The notes under the pieces are model-generated. The model was not told where the DNA came from. It did no database searches and saw only the letters and a program-made list of their open reading frames with translations. Position numbers and translations under genes: made by a program. This document shows, piece after piece, positions 52,573 through 61,718 of a stretch of DNA of 64,000 bases (positions are counted from its first letter, which is position 1; each line of letters starts with the position of its first letter). Source of the stretch: Bacteroidota bacterium (GTDB lineage: Bacteria; Bacteroidota; Bacteroidia; Flavobacteriales; Flavobacteriaceae); assembly GCA_024279425.1 (NCBI GenBank), contig JAJRRO010000039.1:1-64000 (forward strand), given 5' to 3'.

Positions 52573-55116
52573 ATGAACAAAACAGAAAGATTAGGAGAGT
52601 TTAAAAAATCCGTCAGTAATAAGTTCAATGTCTACAATAGTCTTTTTCTTAATTTACCCTTTAGGGATATTGAGAATGTCGGGATGGTTGTGCCTTTATT
52701 ATGGCATCAATCGGTAAAAGGGCTTAAGTCTGGTTTAAATCCACAAGACATTCTTGAATCGTTTTTTCAGAATTATGTGAATATTGATTCTGAGAAAGAT
52801 AGAATAGATTTCATGTTTCGTATAATCCAATACGTAGAGCGGCAAGTTGTATTGTATGACAGTGTTGAAGACGCGGCTTTTCCAAAGCTACAAGAATATA
52901 GCGATTCACTTTCCATTAAGGATTATTTTCAATTGGTCAACAAAACCAAGAGTTGGGATAAAGTTGCAGAGAAATTATCTTCCTTTAGTGCACGAATTGT
53001 TCTAACAGCTCACCCTACGCAATTCTATACGCCAGCTATTTTAGACATAATGAACGACCTAAGGTCGCTTATCGTGGAAGACAAAATTGACGAAATTGAT
53101 GTAACCCTTCAGCAATTGGGACTTACCTCATTGATCAATACTAAGAAGCCCACACCTCTTGATGAAGCCAAGAATATCATTTACATTTTGAGAAACATGT
53201 ACTATGATGCCATGGGTAATTTATATGCTTACATAAAGGAGAACATCAATAATGAAGGTTTTGAGAATCATAATATAATGAAATTAGGGTTTTGGCCCGG
53301 TGGTGATAGGGATGGCAATCCTTTTGTGACAGCGGATATTACCAAAGCTGTGGCAGATGAACTTCGTATTAATCTAATGAAATGCTATTATAATGATCTT
53401 AAAAATCTCCAGAAAAAGCTTACTTTTAAAGGATTGCGAGCTAATTTGAAAGCGCTTAGGAGTGATCTTTATGAGGCAATGTTCGATCCCAATAAGAACA
53501 TTGAATATGAGGATATCGTTGAACCGCTCGTGGCAATTAGAGCTATGTTGATTGACGATTATCATAGCTTATATTTGGCAGAATTGGACCATTTTATTGA
53601 TAAGGTGAAAATTTTCAAAACCCATTTTGCAACTTTGGATATTAGGCAGGATCATAGCATGCATGAAAAGGTTGTGGAATCCGTACTGAAGAAAAATGGA
53701 CTCATCAAAGAGGTGATAGGGGAACTTGGTCAAGCCGAATTGGTGCAGATTTTGGTTCACGAAAAAATAAGGATTGACCCCAATGATTATGAGGATATTG
53801 TAAAGGACACCTTGGTCAATATTTCACAATTAAAGAGCATTCAGGATCGAAATGGGGAAGATGGTTGTAATCGATATATAATCAGTAATTCAGAAGATAT
53901 ATTTTCTGTACTCAATGTGTATGCTATGTTTAGGTGGTGTGGCTGGGATAGGGATAGTATTTCCTTTGATATTATTCCACTTTTTGAAACTATGAAAGGT
54001 ATGGACAATGCCGAGTCAATAATGCAATTTCTGTTCGATTTACCTGAGTACAGAAAACATTTAGAGCAGCGAGGCAATAAGCAAACCATGATGTTGGGTT
54101 TTTCGGATGGCACCAAAGATGGGGGTTATCTTAAAGCAAATTGGGCCATATTAAAGACTAAGGAACAGCTATCAAAGGTTTGTAAAAAGAATCACATCAA
54201 AGCTTTGTTTTTTGATGGTCGAGGAGGACCTCCTGCTAGGGGAGGAGGGAAAACGCATCGATTTTATGCGGCACAGACCAAAGATATTGCCAACAATGAA
54301 ATTCAACTGACCATTCAAGGACAGACCATTACGAGTACGTATGGCACTAAAGAATTGTTTATGCACAATAGTGAACAATTGTTGACTGCCGGGCTATCCA
54401 ATAATTTGTTCGGAAAAGAGAACGTTATTTCCAAAGAACACAGAAAACTGTTGGAAGAGTTGTCCGAACTGAGTTTTGCTAAATATGATGCCCTTAAAAA
54501 CCATGAAATGTTTATTCCTTACTTGGAGAATAGGAGTACGCTCAAATACTATCAAAAGGCTAATATTGGTAGTAGACCAGGCAAAAGAGGAAACAAGAAG
54601 CAGTTGGAGCTTTCCGATCTAAGAGCCATTTCTTTTGTAGGTTCTTGGAGTCAACTTAAACAAAATGTCCCTGGGTATTTTGGAATAGGGACAGCCATAA
54701 AAGCCATTCGGGAACAAGGTCGCTTGAGAGAATTAAAGAAAATTTACAAAAAAGTACCCTTCTTCAAAGCCTTGATGCTTAATAGTATGATGTCATTGAC
54801 GAAATGTTATTTTGAGTTGACCAGATATATGAAAGAGGATGAAAAGTATGGTGATTTTTGGAATATTTTACATGAAGAATATGAACTTTCAAAAGAAATG
54901 TTGCTGTTGATTTCTGATTCGAATGTTCTTATGGAAAATGAGCCAATATCGAGGGAGTCCATTCAAATCCGGGAAAATATTGTGCTGCCCTTATTGGTTA
55001 TTCAACAGTATGCACTTCAGAAAATAGGCCAATCAACCGATTATAAGGAATTGTACGAGAAAATTGTGACCCGTTCGCTCTATGGAAATATCAATGCCAG
55101 TCGAAACTCGGCATAA
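52573..55116 (+). CDS. ppc: Phosphoenolpyruvate carboxylase
   Basis: The 847-residue enzyme forms oxaloacetate from PEP and bicarbonate to refill the TCA cycle. It has the catalytic His in VLTAHPTQFYTPAIL, GFWPGGDRDGNPFVT, LDIRQDHSMHE, MLGFSDGTKDGGYLKANWAI and the glycine loop in FFDGRGGPPARGGG. The C-terminus reads YGNINASRNSA instead of the near-universal QNTG/RNTG end, and the loop has PPAR in place of the usual xIGR. I believe these are Bacteroidota features, since the other active-site residues are intact. It is a monocistronic gene. Confidence 0.95.
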   Translation: MNKTERLGEFKKSVSNKFNVYNSLFLNLPFRDIENVGMVVPLLWHQSVKGLKSGLNPQDILESFFQNYVNIDSEKDRIDFMFRIIQYVERQVVLYDSVEDAAFPKLQEYSDSLSIKDYFQLVNKTKSWDKVAEKLSSFSARIVLTAHPTQFYTPAILDIMNDLRSLIVEDKIDEIDVTLQQLGLTSLINTKKPTPLDEAKNIIYILRNMYYDAMGNLYAYIKENINNEGFENHNIMKLGFWPGGDRDGNPFVTADITKAVADELRINLMKCYYNDLKNLQKKLTFKGLRANLKALRSDLYEAMFDPNKNIEYEDIVEPLVAIRAMLIDDYHSLYLAELDHFIDKVKIFKTHFATLDIRQDHSMHEKVVESVLKKNGLIKEVIGELGQAELVQILVHEKIRIDPNDYEDIVKDTLVNISQLKSIQDRNGEDGCNRYIISNSEDIFSVLNVYAMFRWCGWDRDSISFDIIPLFETMKGMDNAESIMQFLFDLPEYRKHLEQRGNKQTMMLGFSDGTKDGGYLKANWAILKTKEQLSKVCKKNHIKALFFDGRGGPPARGGGKTHRFYAAQTKDIANNEIQLTIQGQTITSTYGTKELFMHNSEQLLTAGLSNNLFGKENVISKEHRKLLEELSELSFAKYDALKNHEMFIPYLENRSTLKYYQKANIGSRPGKRGNKKQLELSDLRAISFVGSWSQLKQNVPGYFGIGTAIKAIREQGRLRELKKIYKKVPFFKALMLNSMMSLTKCYFELTRYMKEDEKYGDFWNILHEEYELSKEMLLLISDSNVLMENEPISRESIQIRENIVLPLLVIQQYALQKIGQSTDYKELYEKIVTRSLYGNINASRNSA

Positions 55117-55155
55117 TTAAATCCCAAATGTAACTTCTTAAATTAGAAATGTTCT

Positions 55156-55163
55156 TATTTTTG
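55156..55163 (+). promoter_or_regulatory. -7 box (TATTTTTG) before the TPR-like membrane protein
   Basis: TATTTTTG matches TAnnTTTG and ends 4 bases before the ATG at 55168, the same distance as for tatA. This suggests a leaderless or nearly leaderless transcript. Confidence 0.4.
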
Positions 55164-55167
55164 CACA

Positions 55168-55893
55168 ATGTACTTTTATCTGATAGTAGCCCTTCAAGGA
55201 TTTTGCCTATACCATTGTTTTATTAACAAGAATCAATACTATTGGTTTTTTGTGATTTTGTTGTTGCCAGTAATTGGTTCCTTGGCATATCTATTTGTAA
55301 ATGTTTTTCAGAAAAGAGATATAGAAAAGGTACAAGGGGGGATTACCCATGTAATTAATCCAAATAAGGTCATAGAGAATTTAGAAAAAAGGCTAAATTT
55401 CTCTGAAACTTTTGAGAATAGGGTGGCATTGGCCGATGCTTATTTGGAAGCTGATATTTTTGATAAGGCAGAAGAGCATTACAATACTTCTTTGGTAGGA
55501 ACGTTTGAGAACGATTTTTACGTAAATGCCAAGCTTGTTGAAGCGTTTTATCTTTCCTCACAATTTGAAAAGGTTTTGAAGAATTCCGAGAGAATTAAGG
55601 AATCCCCCAAATTTAAAAAGTCCAAAGCTTCATTTTTTTACGCACTGGCCTTGGAAAAAACTGGAAATGTAAAAAAGGCTGAGGGCTATTTGTCTTTATT
55701 TGATTCACCTTATAACAGATACCAAGAACGTTTGGAACTTGCGAGGTTCTACATCAGAAATGGGTTTTCGGATAAAGCAAGAATAATTTTGGAAGAAATT
55801 GATAAAGAGTCAGACGGAATGTCAAAAATTAGTTATAAACAGAATGGGGTTCTTATAAAAAAAGCAAAAGAATTGTTGGAATCTCTTGACTAA
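55168..55893 (+). CDS. Membrane-anchored TPR-like protein
   Basis: The 241-residue protein has two N-terminal membrane helices (YLIVALQGFCLYHCFI and WFFVILLLPVIGSLAYLFV; the second resembles the PLDc_N-type anchor). A cytoplasmic helical repeat region follows from about residue 75, with TPR-like units (ALADAYLEADIFDKAEEHY, SFFYALALEKTGNVKKAEGY, LARFYIRNGFSDKARIILEE). It probably acts as a scaffold for other proteins at the membrane. It stands alone after ppc. Confidence 0.8.
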   Translation: MYFYLIVALQGFCLYHCFINKNQYYWFFVILLLPVIGSLAYLFVNVFQKRDIEKVQGGITHVINPNKVIENLEKRLNFSETFENRVALADAYLEADIFDKAEEHYNTSLVGTFENDFYVNAKLVEAFYLSSQFEKVLKNSERIKESPKFKKSKASFFYALALEKTGNVKKAEGYLSLFDSPYNRYQERLELARFYIRNGFSDKARIILEEIDKESDGMSKISYKQNGVLIKKAKELLESLD

Positions 55894-56307
55894 ACCGGTA
55901 AGGAAAGTAAGTTTTAATTCATTAATGTCCGGTTAAAGACCAAAGACCGCTTCGCTGCAAGATATAAGAAGATAGACTTGTCTGTAACTAATTGAAAATC
56001 ATTATATTTAAAATAAATAAATCTTAGATTCAGACCATTGAATACCTGTTTTGGAAAAAGCAAGGGGCCAGTTATAAAAAAACGCCTGATTTCCTATTAT
56101 TACAAAGCTTGAGGCAGCCCAATGATTTTTTACAGGACAACAATGGTTTTAATTGTAATATTTTGATTCGGCATAAGAAAATATTAACCCTAATAAGTAC
56201 TCGACATAATTATTGTCGCTTAGTTTAAGGCTATTACTCAAAGATGATTATAATCAGTTTTGAATATTGACCATTTTAATAGCTTTGACTAACTTAAAAA
56301 CAATATT
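55894..56307 (+). other. 414-base region without a gene
   Basis: It holds the promoter of the following plug-protein pseudogene at 56260-56287. Near the left end, at 55935-55980, is an AAGAC-rich stretch with GACCGCTTCGCTGCAAG that looks like dispersed intergenic repeats I recall from flavobacteria. A stem-loop GACA-TAATTAT-TGTC lies at 56203-56217. I see no ORF or RNA of known type. Confidence 0.5.
56260..56287 (+). promoter_or_regulatory. Complete Bacteroidota-type promoter before the first plug protein
   Basis: TTG at 56260-56262 is followed after 17 bases by TAGCTTTG at 56280-56287. This matches the TTG-N17-23-TAnnTTTG consensus in both elements and spacing. It ends 20 bases before the ATG at 56308. 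It is the best-formed promoter I find in the window. Confidence 0.6.
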
Positions 56308-56970
56308 ATGATTTATCGAATAATCTTTGTTCTTACTCTGCTTGTTATCTGGTCGATACCTACTATGGCCCAAGAGAATAACAATAAAATTCAGGTCATG
56401 GGAACCGTTACCGATGTGAGCGGTAAACCGCTAAAAGGTGTTATGGTATTTGTAGATTCAATCAAGACCAAGTCGAAAACCAATAAGAAGGGAATATATA
56501 GAATTAAGTTAAGTCCTGATACAAAGATTTTAGCCGTTTATTCTCTGGACTTAGGGATCTTGAGTATGAATTATACAGGGCAAACAAACATCGGTTTTAT
56601 GTATACTCGTGAAAGTGGGCCATTGTCCAAGGAAAATCTAGCGGAAATAAGTCTTACGGTTTATCATGAACCTGTTGGGGATACGAGTTGGTAAACGGAT
56701 TATAGTAGCATATTGGAGCTACTGGATCTGCGCTTTTACAATGTTAGGGCTACCAATGGTAAAATTAAAATAGGCAAGGGTCCCAATCAATTTAGTGGAG
56801 ATAGTGATCCTTTGGTTTTGGTGAATAACCAAAGTATGAACGTTAATGTTTTATCTACAATTTCTACAAGTGATGTAAAATTGATACAAGTTATCAATAG
56901 AGGTAGTGAAGCTGCATTGTACGGAGGACTTAAGGCGGCAAATGGAGTTATTCTAATTACTTTAAAATAG
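56308..56970 (+). pseudogene. Carboxypeptidase-regulatory/TonB-plug protein without barrel, split by an in-frame stop
   Basis: The frame opens with a signal peptide (FVLTLLVIWSIPTMAQ) and a CarboxypepD_reg-like domain (VMGTVTDVSGKPLKGVMVFVD). It meets a TAA at 56692-56694 after VYHEPVGDTSW, then continues in the same frame (TDYSSILELLDLRFYNV ... PLVLVNNQSMNVNVLSTI ... EAALYGGLKAANGVILITLK) to the stop at 56970. The second half is a plug domain matching the end of the intact paralogue at 57284. No base shift is needed; one nonsense codon breaks the gene. The promoter is intact. Either it is a recent pseudogene, or the first half is made alone. Confidence 0.8.
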
Positions 56971-57283
56971 GGGTTTATAAAATTACACAAAATAAGAAAG
57001 CCTTATTTAGCATGATGTATTTTTTTTGCCAATTGGGCTTTAGGGTTTTAATTACTTTTGATTTGCAGTATAATTATTTCTGCTCTTTTTAGAATAATCT
57101 TGACTTTAATATGTTATTAAGAAAATAATCGGGCGAATTACTTTCAAGAATTATAAGAGGAAATAGTATGTGGTTTCGTTAAAAACAACATTGATTCTAG
57201 CAATAACTTAGCATAATTGTTGCTTGTTTTTACAAAAAGCTGGAATTTTAGAATAGACTCTTATTCTAAACAAAACTCATAAT
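56971..57283 (+). other. 313-base spacer between the two plug-protein genes
   Basis: It is AT-rich with no ORF or named RNA. A CATAATTGTTGCTTGTTTT segment at 57212-57230 resembles CATAATTATTGTCGCTTAGTTT upstream of the first copy (56205-56226). It may be a shared upstream control element left by the duplication. Confidence 0.4.
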
Positions 57284-57940
57284 ATGATTTATAAAGTTTT
57301 CCTTGCATTTACCCTTGTTTTAATTTGTTTAACTTCAGTTACAGCCCAGAAAAAAAGTTCAGAAAAAATTCAAGTGACAGGAACGGTAACCGACACTAAT
57401 GGCATACCAATTAAAAGGGCGGTTATTTATGTCGATTCTGTTAAAACTTTTAGCAGAACTAACAAAAAGGGGTATTATAAAGTTCGGATAAGACCGGAAA
57501 CCAAACATTTTATGATCTTTTCTCCGAAACATGGCATGTACAGCATTGCATATGATGGAAGTACGGAGTTGAACTTTCAATTTAAAAATAGCGTTGACCA
57601 TTTAACAGAGGCAAATTTGGCCGATTTGGGTTTTACTATAGTGGCCCCGCGTAAGGGAACTATTAATCCTTCACGATTTAAGGAATATAAGACAATTTTT
57701 GATTTGATTCAAGAAATGTTTACAGGAATTGAAGTTAAAGGGGAAAGGATTGTTGTTAGAGGAGTATCGTCTTTTTCCCAAAATCCTCCATTATTTGTTG
57801 TTGATGGATCTTATGTACCCAATATTGCTTTTGTTAATCCAGTCGGGGTAAAATCTATTGAGCTTATAAAAGATGGTACTGCAGCCCTTTATGGAGCCAG
57901 GGGAGCTAATGGAGTCATCGTTATTAATTTAATAAAGTGA
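57284..57940 (+). CDS. Secreted carboxypeptidase-regulatory plus TonB-plug protein without a barrel
   Basis: The 218-residue protein has a signal peptide (FLAFTLVLICLTSVTAQ). A CarboxypepD_reg-like domain lies at about residues 28-100 (VTGTVTDTNGIPIKRAVIYVD, TNKKGYYKVRI). A linker and a plug domain fill about 130-218 (FDLIQEMFTGIEV, VVRGVSSFSQNPPLFVVDGSY, SIELIKDGTAALYGARGANG, VIVINLIK). It ends exactly where a SusC-type receptor would start its beta barrel. No TonB box of the DEVVV type is visible between the domains. Function unknown; it may bind a partner barrel or a TonB-dependent system. A paralogue lies upstream. Confidence 0.85.
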   Translation: MIYKVFLAFTLVLICLTSVTAQKKSSEKIQVTGTVTDTNGIPIKRAVIYVDSVKTFSRTNKKGYYKVRIRPETKHFMIFSPKHGMYSIAYDGSTELNFQFKNSVDHLTEANLADLGFTIVAPRKGTINPSRFKEYKTIFDLIQEMFTGIEVKGERIVVRGVSSFSQNPPLFVVDGSYVPNIAFVNPVGVKSIELIKDGTAALYGARGANGVIVINLIK

Positions 57941-57946
57941 TTTTAA

Positions 57947-59440
57947 TTACATTCCAGTACTCAAGATACCATAAAAGGCTTTAATGCCATAAGCAATCTG
58001 ACCAATCCTTAAGTTCTCATTGGGGCTATGCTGGTTATTATCAGGATTTACCATGGGAACAATAAAAGCGGGAATCTTTAATTCATTGATAAATGGTGCG
58101 ATTGGCACGGTACCTCCCATAGTTCTAATTTGAACCACATCTTCCCCAAAAGTATCATTTAAGCGCTTCACCAGAAATTTTCCATAGGAGCTGTCCAAAT
58201 CCGTTCTAAAGGCATTGGTTACGGATCCTTCAGTAACGGTTATTATTTTATCATGGGCCATTCGTTCTTCCTTGGTTGGATTTTTATCTGTAATATAAAA
58301 CCCTTGATTCCGGATATGCTTTTTTACTAGGTTCTTCAACCTATTTCCGTCCGATTCTGGCACCAAACGAATATCAATTTCAGCCGTCGCACTTTCAGGG
58401 ATAATAGTTCTAGCTTTTTTACCGATCCATCCAGAACCTAAACCTCTAATATTCAATGAAGGGTATTGTAAAGCTTCTTGATAAAATCTTCCAACTTTTT
58501 CAGGGGTTTTGATGGCCAAGTTTTGGTTAATTGTATTTGGGTCGTCTGGTACGCTCTTCAGAATAGCAAGAGTTGGCTCGTCCAGCGTTACCCCGTCATA
58601 ATAACCATCAATTAAAACCTTGCCATTGGCATCTTTCATGCTTGCCAAAACTTGTGCCAGTTGAAAACCCGGGTTAGGAGCGTAATTTCCGTAGTGACCA
58701 CTATGTTGGGGTTTTATTGGGCCATGGGTTGTTAATGATAGGGTAGTTATGCCCCTGCATCCGTAGATAACGGTTGGTTTGCCAGACGCATGCACTGGGC
58801 CGTCATTAATGACCAAAAAATCTGCCTTTAATAGATTTCGATATTCCTTTACTGCTTTGGGCAATGGTCTACTGCTCTTTTCCTCTTCGCTATCCAAGAT
58901 CACCTTGACATTGAAGGGTATTGTCACACCATTCTTCTTTAGGAGGTCTATGGTGTTCAATAGCATGACAATAGGACCTTTGTCATCAGATGTAGAACGA
59001 CCAAATAATCGCCAATCATAGTTGAGGTTATTCACTAAACTATCAAAAGGTTGGGTTTTCCACGTATCATCATCTTTTGATTTTAGAGTTACCGTATACG
59101 GATTGGGTTGATCCCATTTTGTTGGGTCAACAGATTGGCCATCCAAGTGCATATAAAAAAGAATGGTAGGTTTGCTGTCTTCCATAGGTAAGGCCGCAAA
59201 AAACAAGGATTCGCCATCAGTTGGTAAAACTGTTGAATTGAATCCGCGCTCACTGAATTTTTTGGTCAACCATGTAATATTTCGATTAATGTCAGCATGT
59301 TCCAAAGCGTCATTTGGGATGGAAACGAAATCCCTCAGTTCGTTTATGGCAAGACTTACCTGAGATTTTATTTGGGCATCGTCTTGGGCAAAAGCAATAC
59401 TTGAAGCAAATGTGACTAAAACAGCAAATAGTTTTCTCAT
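57947..59440 (-). CDS. Secreted M20 family metallopeptidase (dipeptidase-like)
   Basis: The 497-residue protein has a signal peptide (KLFAVLVTFASSIAFAQ). M20 metal ligands are FYMHLDGQSVDP, RSTSDDKGPIVML (Asp), LDSEEEKSSRP (the catalytic and ligand Glu pair), VINDGP and the C-terminal NQHSPNEN (His). A lid/dimer domain lies in the middle (SATAEIDIRLVPESDGNRL). It probably hydrolyses small peptides in the periplasm. It ends 6 bases from the convergent plug gene and lies 40 bases downstream of the small membrane protein, so read-through from trp is possible. Confidence 0.9.
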   Translation of the reverse strand: MRKLFAVLVTFASSIAFAQDDAQIKSQVSLAINELRDFVSIPNDALEHADINRNITWLTKKFSERGFNSTVLPTDGESLFFAALPMEDSKPTILFYMHLDGQSVDPTKWDQPNPYTVTLKSKDDDTWKTQPFDSLVNNLNYDWRLFGRSTSDDKGPIVMLLNTIDLLKKNGVTIPFNVKVILDSEEEKSSRPLPKAVKEYRNLLKADFLVINDGPVHASGKPTVIYGCRGITTLSLTTHGPIKPQHSGHYGNYAPNPGFQLAQVLASMKDANGKVLIDGYYDGVTLDEPTLAILKSVPDDPNTINQNLAIKTPEKVGRFYQEALQYPSLNIRGLGSGWIGKKARTIIPESATAEIDIRLVPESDGNRLKNLVKKHIRNQGFYITDKNPTKEERMAHDKIITVTEGSVTNAFRTDLDSSYGKFLVKRLNDTFGEDVVQIRTMGGTVPIAPFINELKIPAFIVPMVNPDNNQHSPNENLRIGQIAYGIKAFYGILSTGM

Positions 59441-59480
59441 TTCTTAAGGTAGTTTGATAAAGATTTAAATGTAGGCAATT

Positions 59481-59705
59481 CTATTTTTTCAACAAGGCGA
59501 TACTCTTCAAAATAATCAAACGAAAAAGCAGCATAAAAGGAAGGCCATGAAAAATAACATCGAACCAATCTTGAAATGCCATGCCATTGGCTCCTCCCAG
59601 TATCCATCTTAATTTTCCCCAAATATGTGGTTCCGGAAAGAAGGGAGCAAGGCCTAAGATTAGACAGAGTAGAAGGACCATTTTTCCATTATTGATGATT
59701 TCCAT
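59481..59705 (-). CDS. Small two-helix membrane protein at the end of the trp operon
   Basis: The 74-residue protein has two membrane helices (MVLLLCLILGLAPFF and FDVIFHGLPFMLLFRLIIL) joined by PEPHIWGKLRWILGGANGMAFQDW. From memory, this PEPHIxGKLRW pattern occurs in short proteins of many bacteria, sometimes mislabelled as RND transporters. It starts 4 bases after the trpA stop, so it is on the same transcript. Function unknown. The overlapping frame ending at 59437 is a shadow. Confidence 0.75.
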   Translation of the reverse strand: MEIINNGKMVLLLCLILGLAPFFPEPHIWGKLRWILGGANGMAFQDWFDVIFHGLPFMLLFRLIILKSIALLKK

Positions 59706-59709
59706 AGAA

Positions 59710-60471
59710 TTATCGAATGTTTTTTATAAAACCAGAGATAGAGTCAACCCCATTCTTAGCCAAGTGTTTAATAAAAGCCGAACCAATGATAGCACCTTTG
59801 GAAGATTGTGTGGCTTGATTAAAAGTTTCAGCATTGCTGATGCCAAAACCAACGATTTGTGGATTTGCAAGCTTTAGCGAAGCAATCCGTTCAAAGTAGT
59901 TCTTTTGTTCCTCTCCAAAACCTTCTTTGGCACCGGTGGTACTTGCCGAACTTACCATATAAATAAACCCATAAGACGCACTATCAATCTGTTCTATACG
60001 ATCATCACTGGTTTGGGGCGTAATCAGGAATACGTTGATAAGTCCATATTTTTTGAATATATGCTCATATTCATTTTGATAAACGTCTAAAGGCAAATCA
60101 GGTAAAATAAGGCCGTCTATGCCGATTTCCTGACAGCGTTTACAAAAAGCTTCGACACCATATTGAAAAACCGGATTAAAATAACCCATGATAATCAAGG
60201 GAATTGAGACGGACTTTCGAATATCTTTTAATTGCTTAAAGAGCAACTCGGTATGCATTCCATTTTCAAGGGCAATTGTTGAACTTTCCTGTATGGTAGG
60301 GCCATCTGCCAGTGGGTCTGAAAAGGGTAAACCTATTTCAATTAAATCTACACCGTTTTTTTCCAAGTCTTCAATTATTTTTACGGTATCACCCAATTTT
60401 GGATAACCTGCCGTAAAGTAAATGGAGAGCAGCTTTTTTCCTTCTACTAGTTTTTTATTTATTCTGTTCAT
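59710..60471 (-). CDS. trpA: Tryptophan synthase alpha chain
   Basis: The 253-residue protein starts at the ATG at 60471 (the frame extends to a TTG at 60483). It splits indole-3-glycerol phosphate into indole and glyceraldehyde-3-phosphate. Catalytic Glu and Asp are in VDLIEIGLPFSDPLADGPTI; IIMGYFNPVFQYG and GFGISNAETF with the phosphate-binding glycines follow. It partners with the trpB product. It is the last enzyme gene in the operon, 65 bases after trpB. Confidence 0.97.
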   Translation of the reverse strand: MNRINKKLVEGKKLLSIYFTAGYPKLGDTVKIIEDLEKNGVDLIEIGLPFSDPLADGPTIQESSTIALENGMHTELLFKQLKDIRKSVSIPLIIMGYFNPVFQYGVEAFCKRCQEIGIDGLILPDLPLDVYQNEYEHIFKKYGLINVFLITPQTSDDRIEQIDSASYGFIYMVSSASTTGAKEGFGEEQKNYFERIASLKLANPQIVGFGISNAETFNQATQSSKGAIIGSAFIKHLAKNGVDSISGFIKNIR

Positions 60472-60536
60472 ATTTGCGATCAATAATAATCAATACATAG
60501 TTTATTTTGGCCGTTATTATCTGGTTCCTTGGGTCT

Positions 60537-61718
60537 CTACAATTTAAAATAGTTGATATACGTATTCAAATCCTTATCTCCACGACCAGAAAGGTTTATT
60601 ACAACGATATCTTCGGGGTTAAACACTTTATGTTCAAGAATTGCAAAAGCATGTGAACTTTCAATGGCTGGGATAATCCCTTCCAATTTGGAAATCATTA
60701 AACCTGCCTTCATAGCCTCATCATCAGTGATTGAGATGAATTCGCCACGACCCGATTTGAACAAATGGGCATGCATTGGACCAACGCCTGGATAGTCTAA
60801 TCCAGCAGAAATGGAATAAGGTTCGGTAATTTGTCCATCTTGGGTTTGCATTAAAAGCGTTTTGCTACCATGTATGATGCCAACCTTGCCAAGGACAGAG
60901 GTTGCTGCACTTTCTCCTGAATCGATACCCTTGCCGGCAGCTTCGACCGCAACGATTCCAACATTGGGATTGTCCAAAAAGTGATAGTATGCACCTGCCG
61001 CATTGCTGCCTCCACCAACACAGGCAACCACATAATCAGGGTTCTCCCTTCCTTCTTTTTCCTTCAATTGCCATTTAATTTCTTCTGAAATAATGGATTG
61101 AAACCGTGCCACCATATCTGGATAGGGGTGAGGGCCCACAACAGAACCGATAATGTAATACGTATCCACGGGATTGTTGATCCAATCCCGAATAGCCTCA
61201 TTGGTAGCATCCTTTAATGTTCGACTGCCCGAGAGTGCAGGGCGGACTTCTGCTCCCAACATTTTCATTCTTGCTACGTTGGGTGCTTGCCGAGCAATAT
61301 CGATTTCACCCATATAAACTACACATTCAATGCCCATTAAGGCGCATACGGTTGCAGTGGCCACACCGTGTTGCCCTGCACCTGTTTCAGCTATGATTCT
61401 ATTTTTGCCTAATTTTTTGGCCATAAGTATTTGGCCAATAGTGTTGTTGACCTTATGCGCCCCGGTATGGCATAAATCTTCTCTTTTTAGATATATTTTA
61501 GTGTTGTATTTCTTCGAAAGCCGCTCAGCAAAATAGAGTGGAGTTGGCCGGCCCACATAGTCTTTAAGCAATTGGTCGAACTCTTTTCTAAAAGAAGGCT
61601 CTTCCATGATTCGGATGTAATTTTGGCGTAGCTCTTCGGTATTGGGGTATAGCATCTCTGGAATAAAAGCCCCTCCAAACTCACCATAATATCCTCTTTC
61701 GTCTGCGTTGTACGTCAT
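60537..61718 (-). CDS. trpB: Tryptophan synthase beta chain
   Basis: The 393-residue PLP enzyme condenses indole with serine. It has [26 protein letters not shown], the PLP lysine in [40 protein letters not shown], the phosphate loop [14 protein letters not shown], and SGRGDKD near the end. It is the standard TrpB1 form. It overlaps trpF by four bases (ATGA). Confidence 0.98.
   Translation of the reverse strand: MTYNADERGYYGEFGGAFIPEMLYPNTEELRQNYIRIMEEPSFRKEFDQLLKDYVGRPTPLYFAERLSKKYNTKIYLKREDLCHTGAHKVNNTIGQILMAKKLGKNRIIAETGAGQHGVATATVCALMGIECVVYMGEIDIARQAPNVARMKMLGAEVRPALSGSRTLKDATNEAIRDWINNPVDTYYIIGSVVGPHPYPDMVARFQSIISEEIKWQLKEKEGRENPDYVVACVGGGSNAAGAYYHFLDNPNVGIVAVEAAGKGIDSGESAATSVLGKVGIIHGSKTLLMQTQDGQITEPYSISAGLDYPGVGPMHAHLFKSGRGEFISITDDEAMKAGLMISKLEGIIPAIESSHAFAILEHKVFNPEDIVVINLSGRGDKDLNTYINYFKL

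Noticed and set aside
56203-56217. GACA-TAATTAT-TGTC as a regulator-binding palindrome
   Set aside because: Only the four-base arms pair, and the related site upstream of the second copy lacks them. It is too weak to call an operator.
59437-59622. 61-residue minus-strand ORF beside trpA
   Set aside because: It overlaps the two-helix membrane protein gene in another frame; that gene has the conserved PEPHIWGKLRW pattern and better spacing to trpA.
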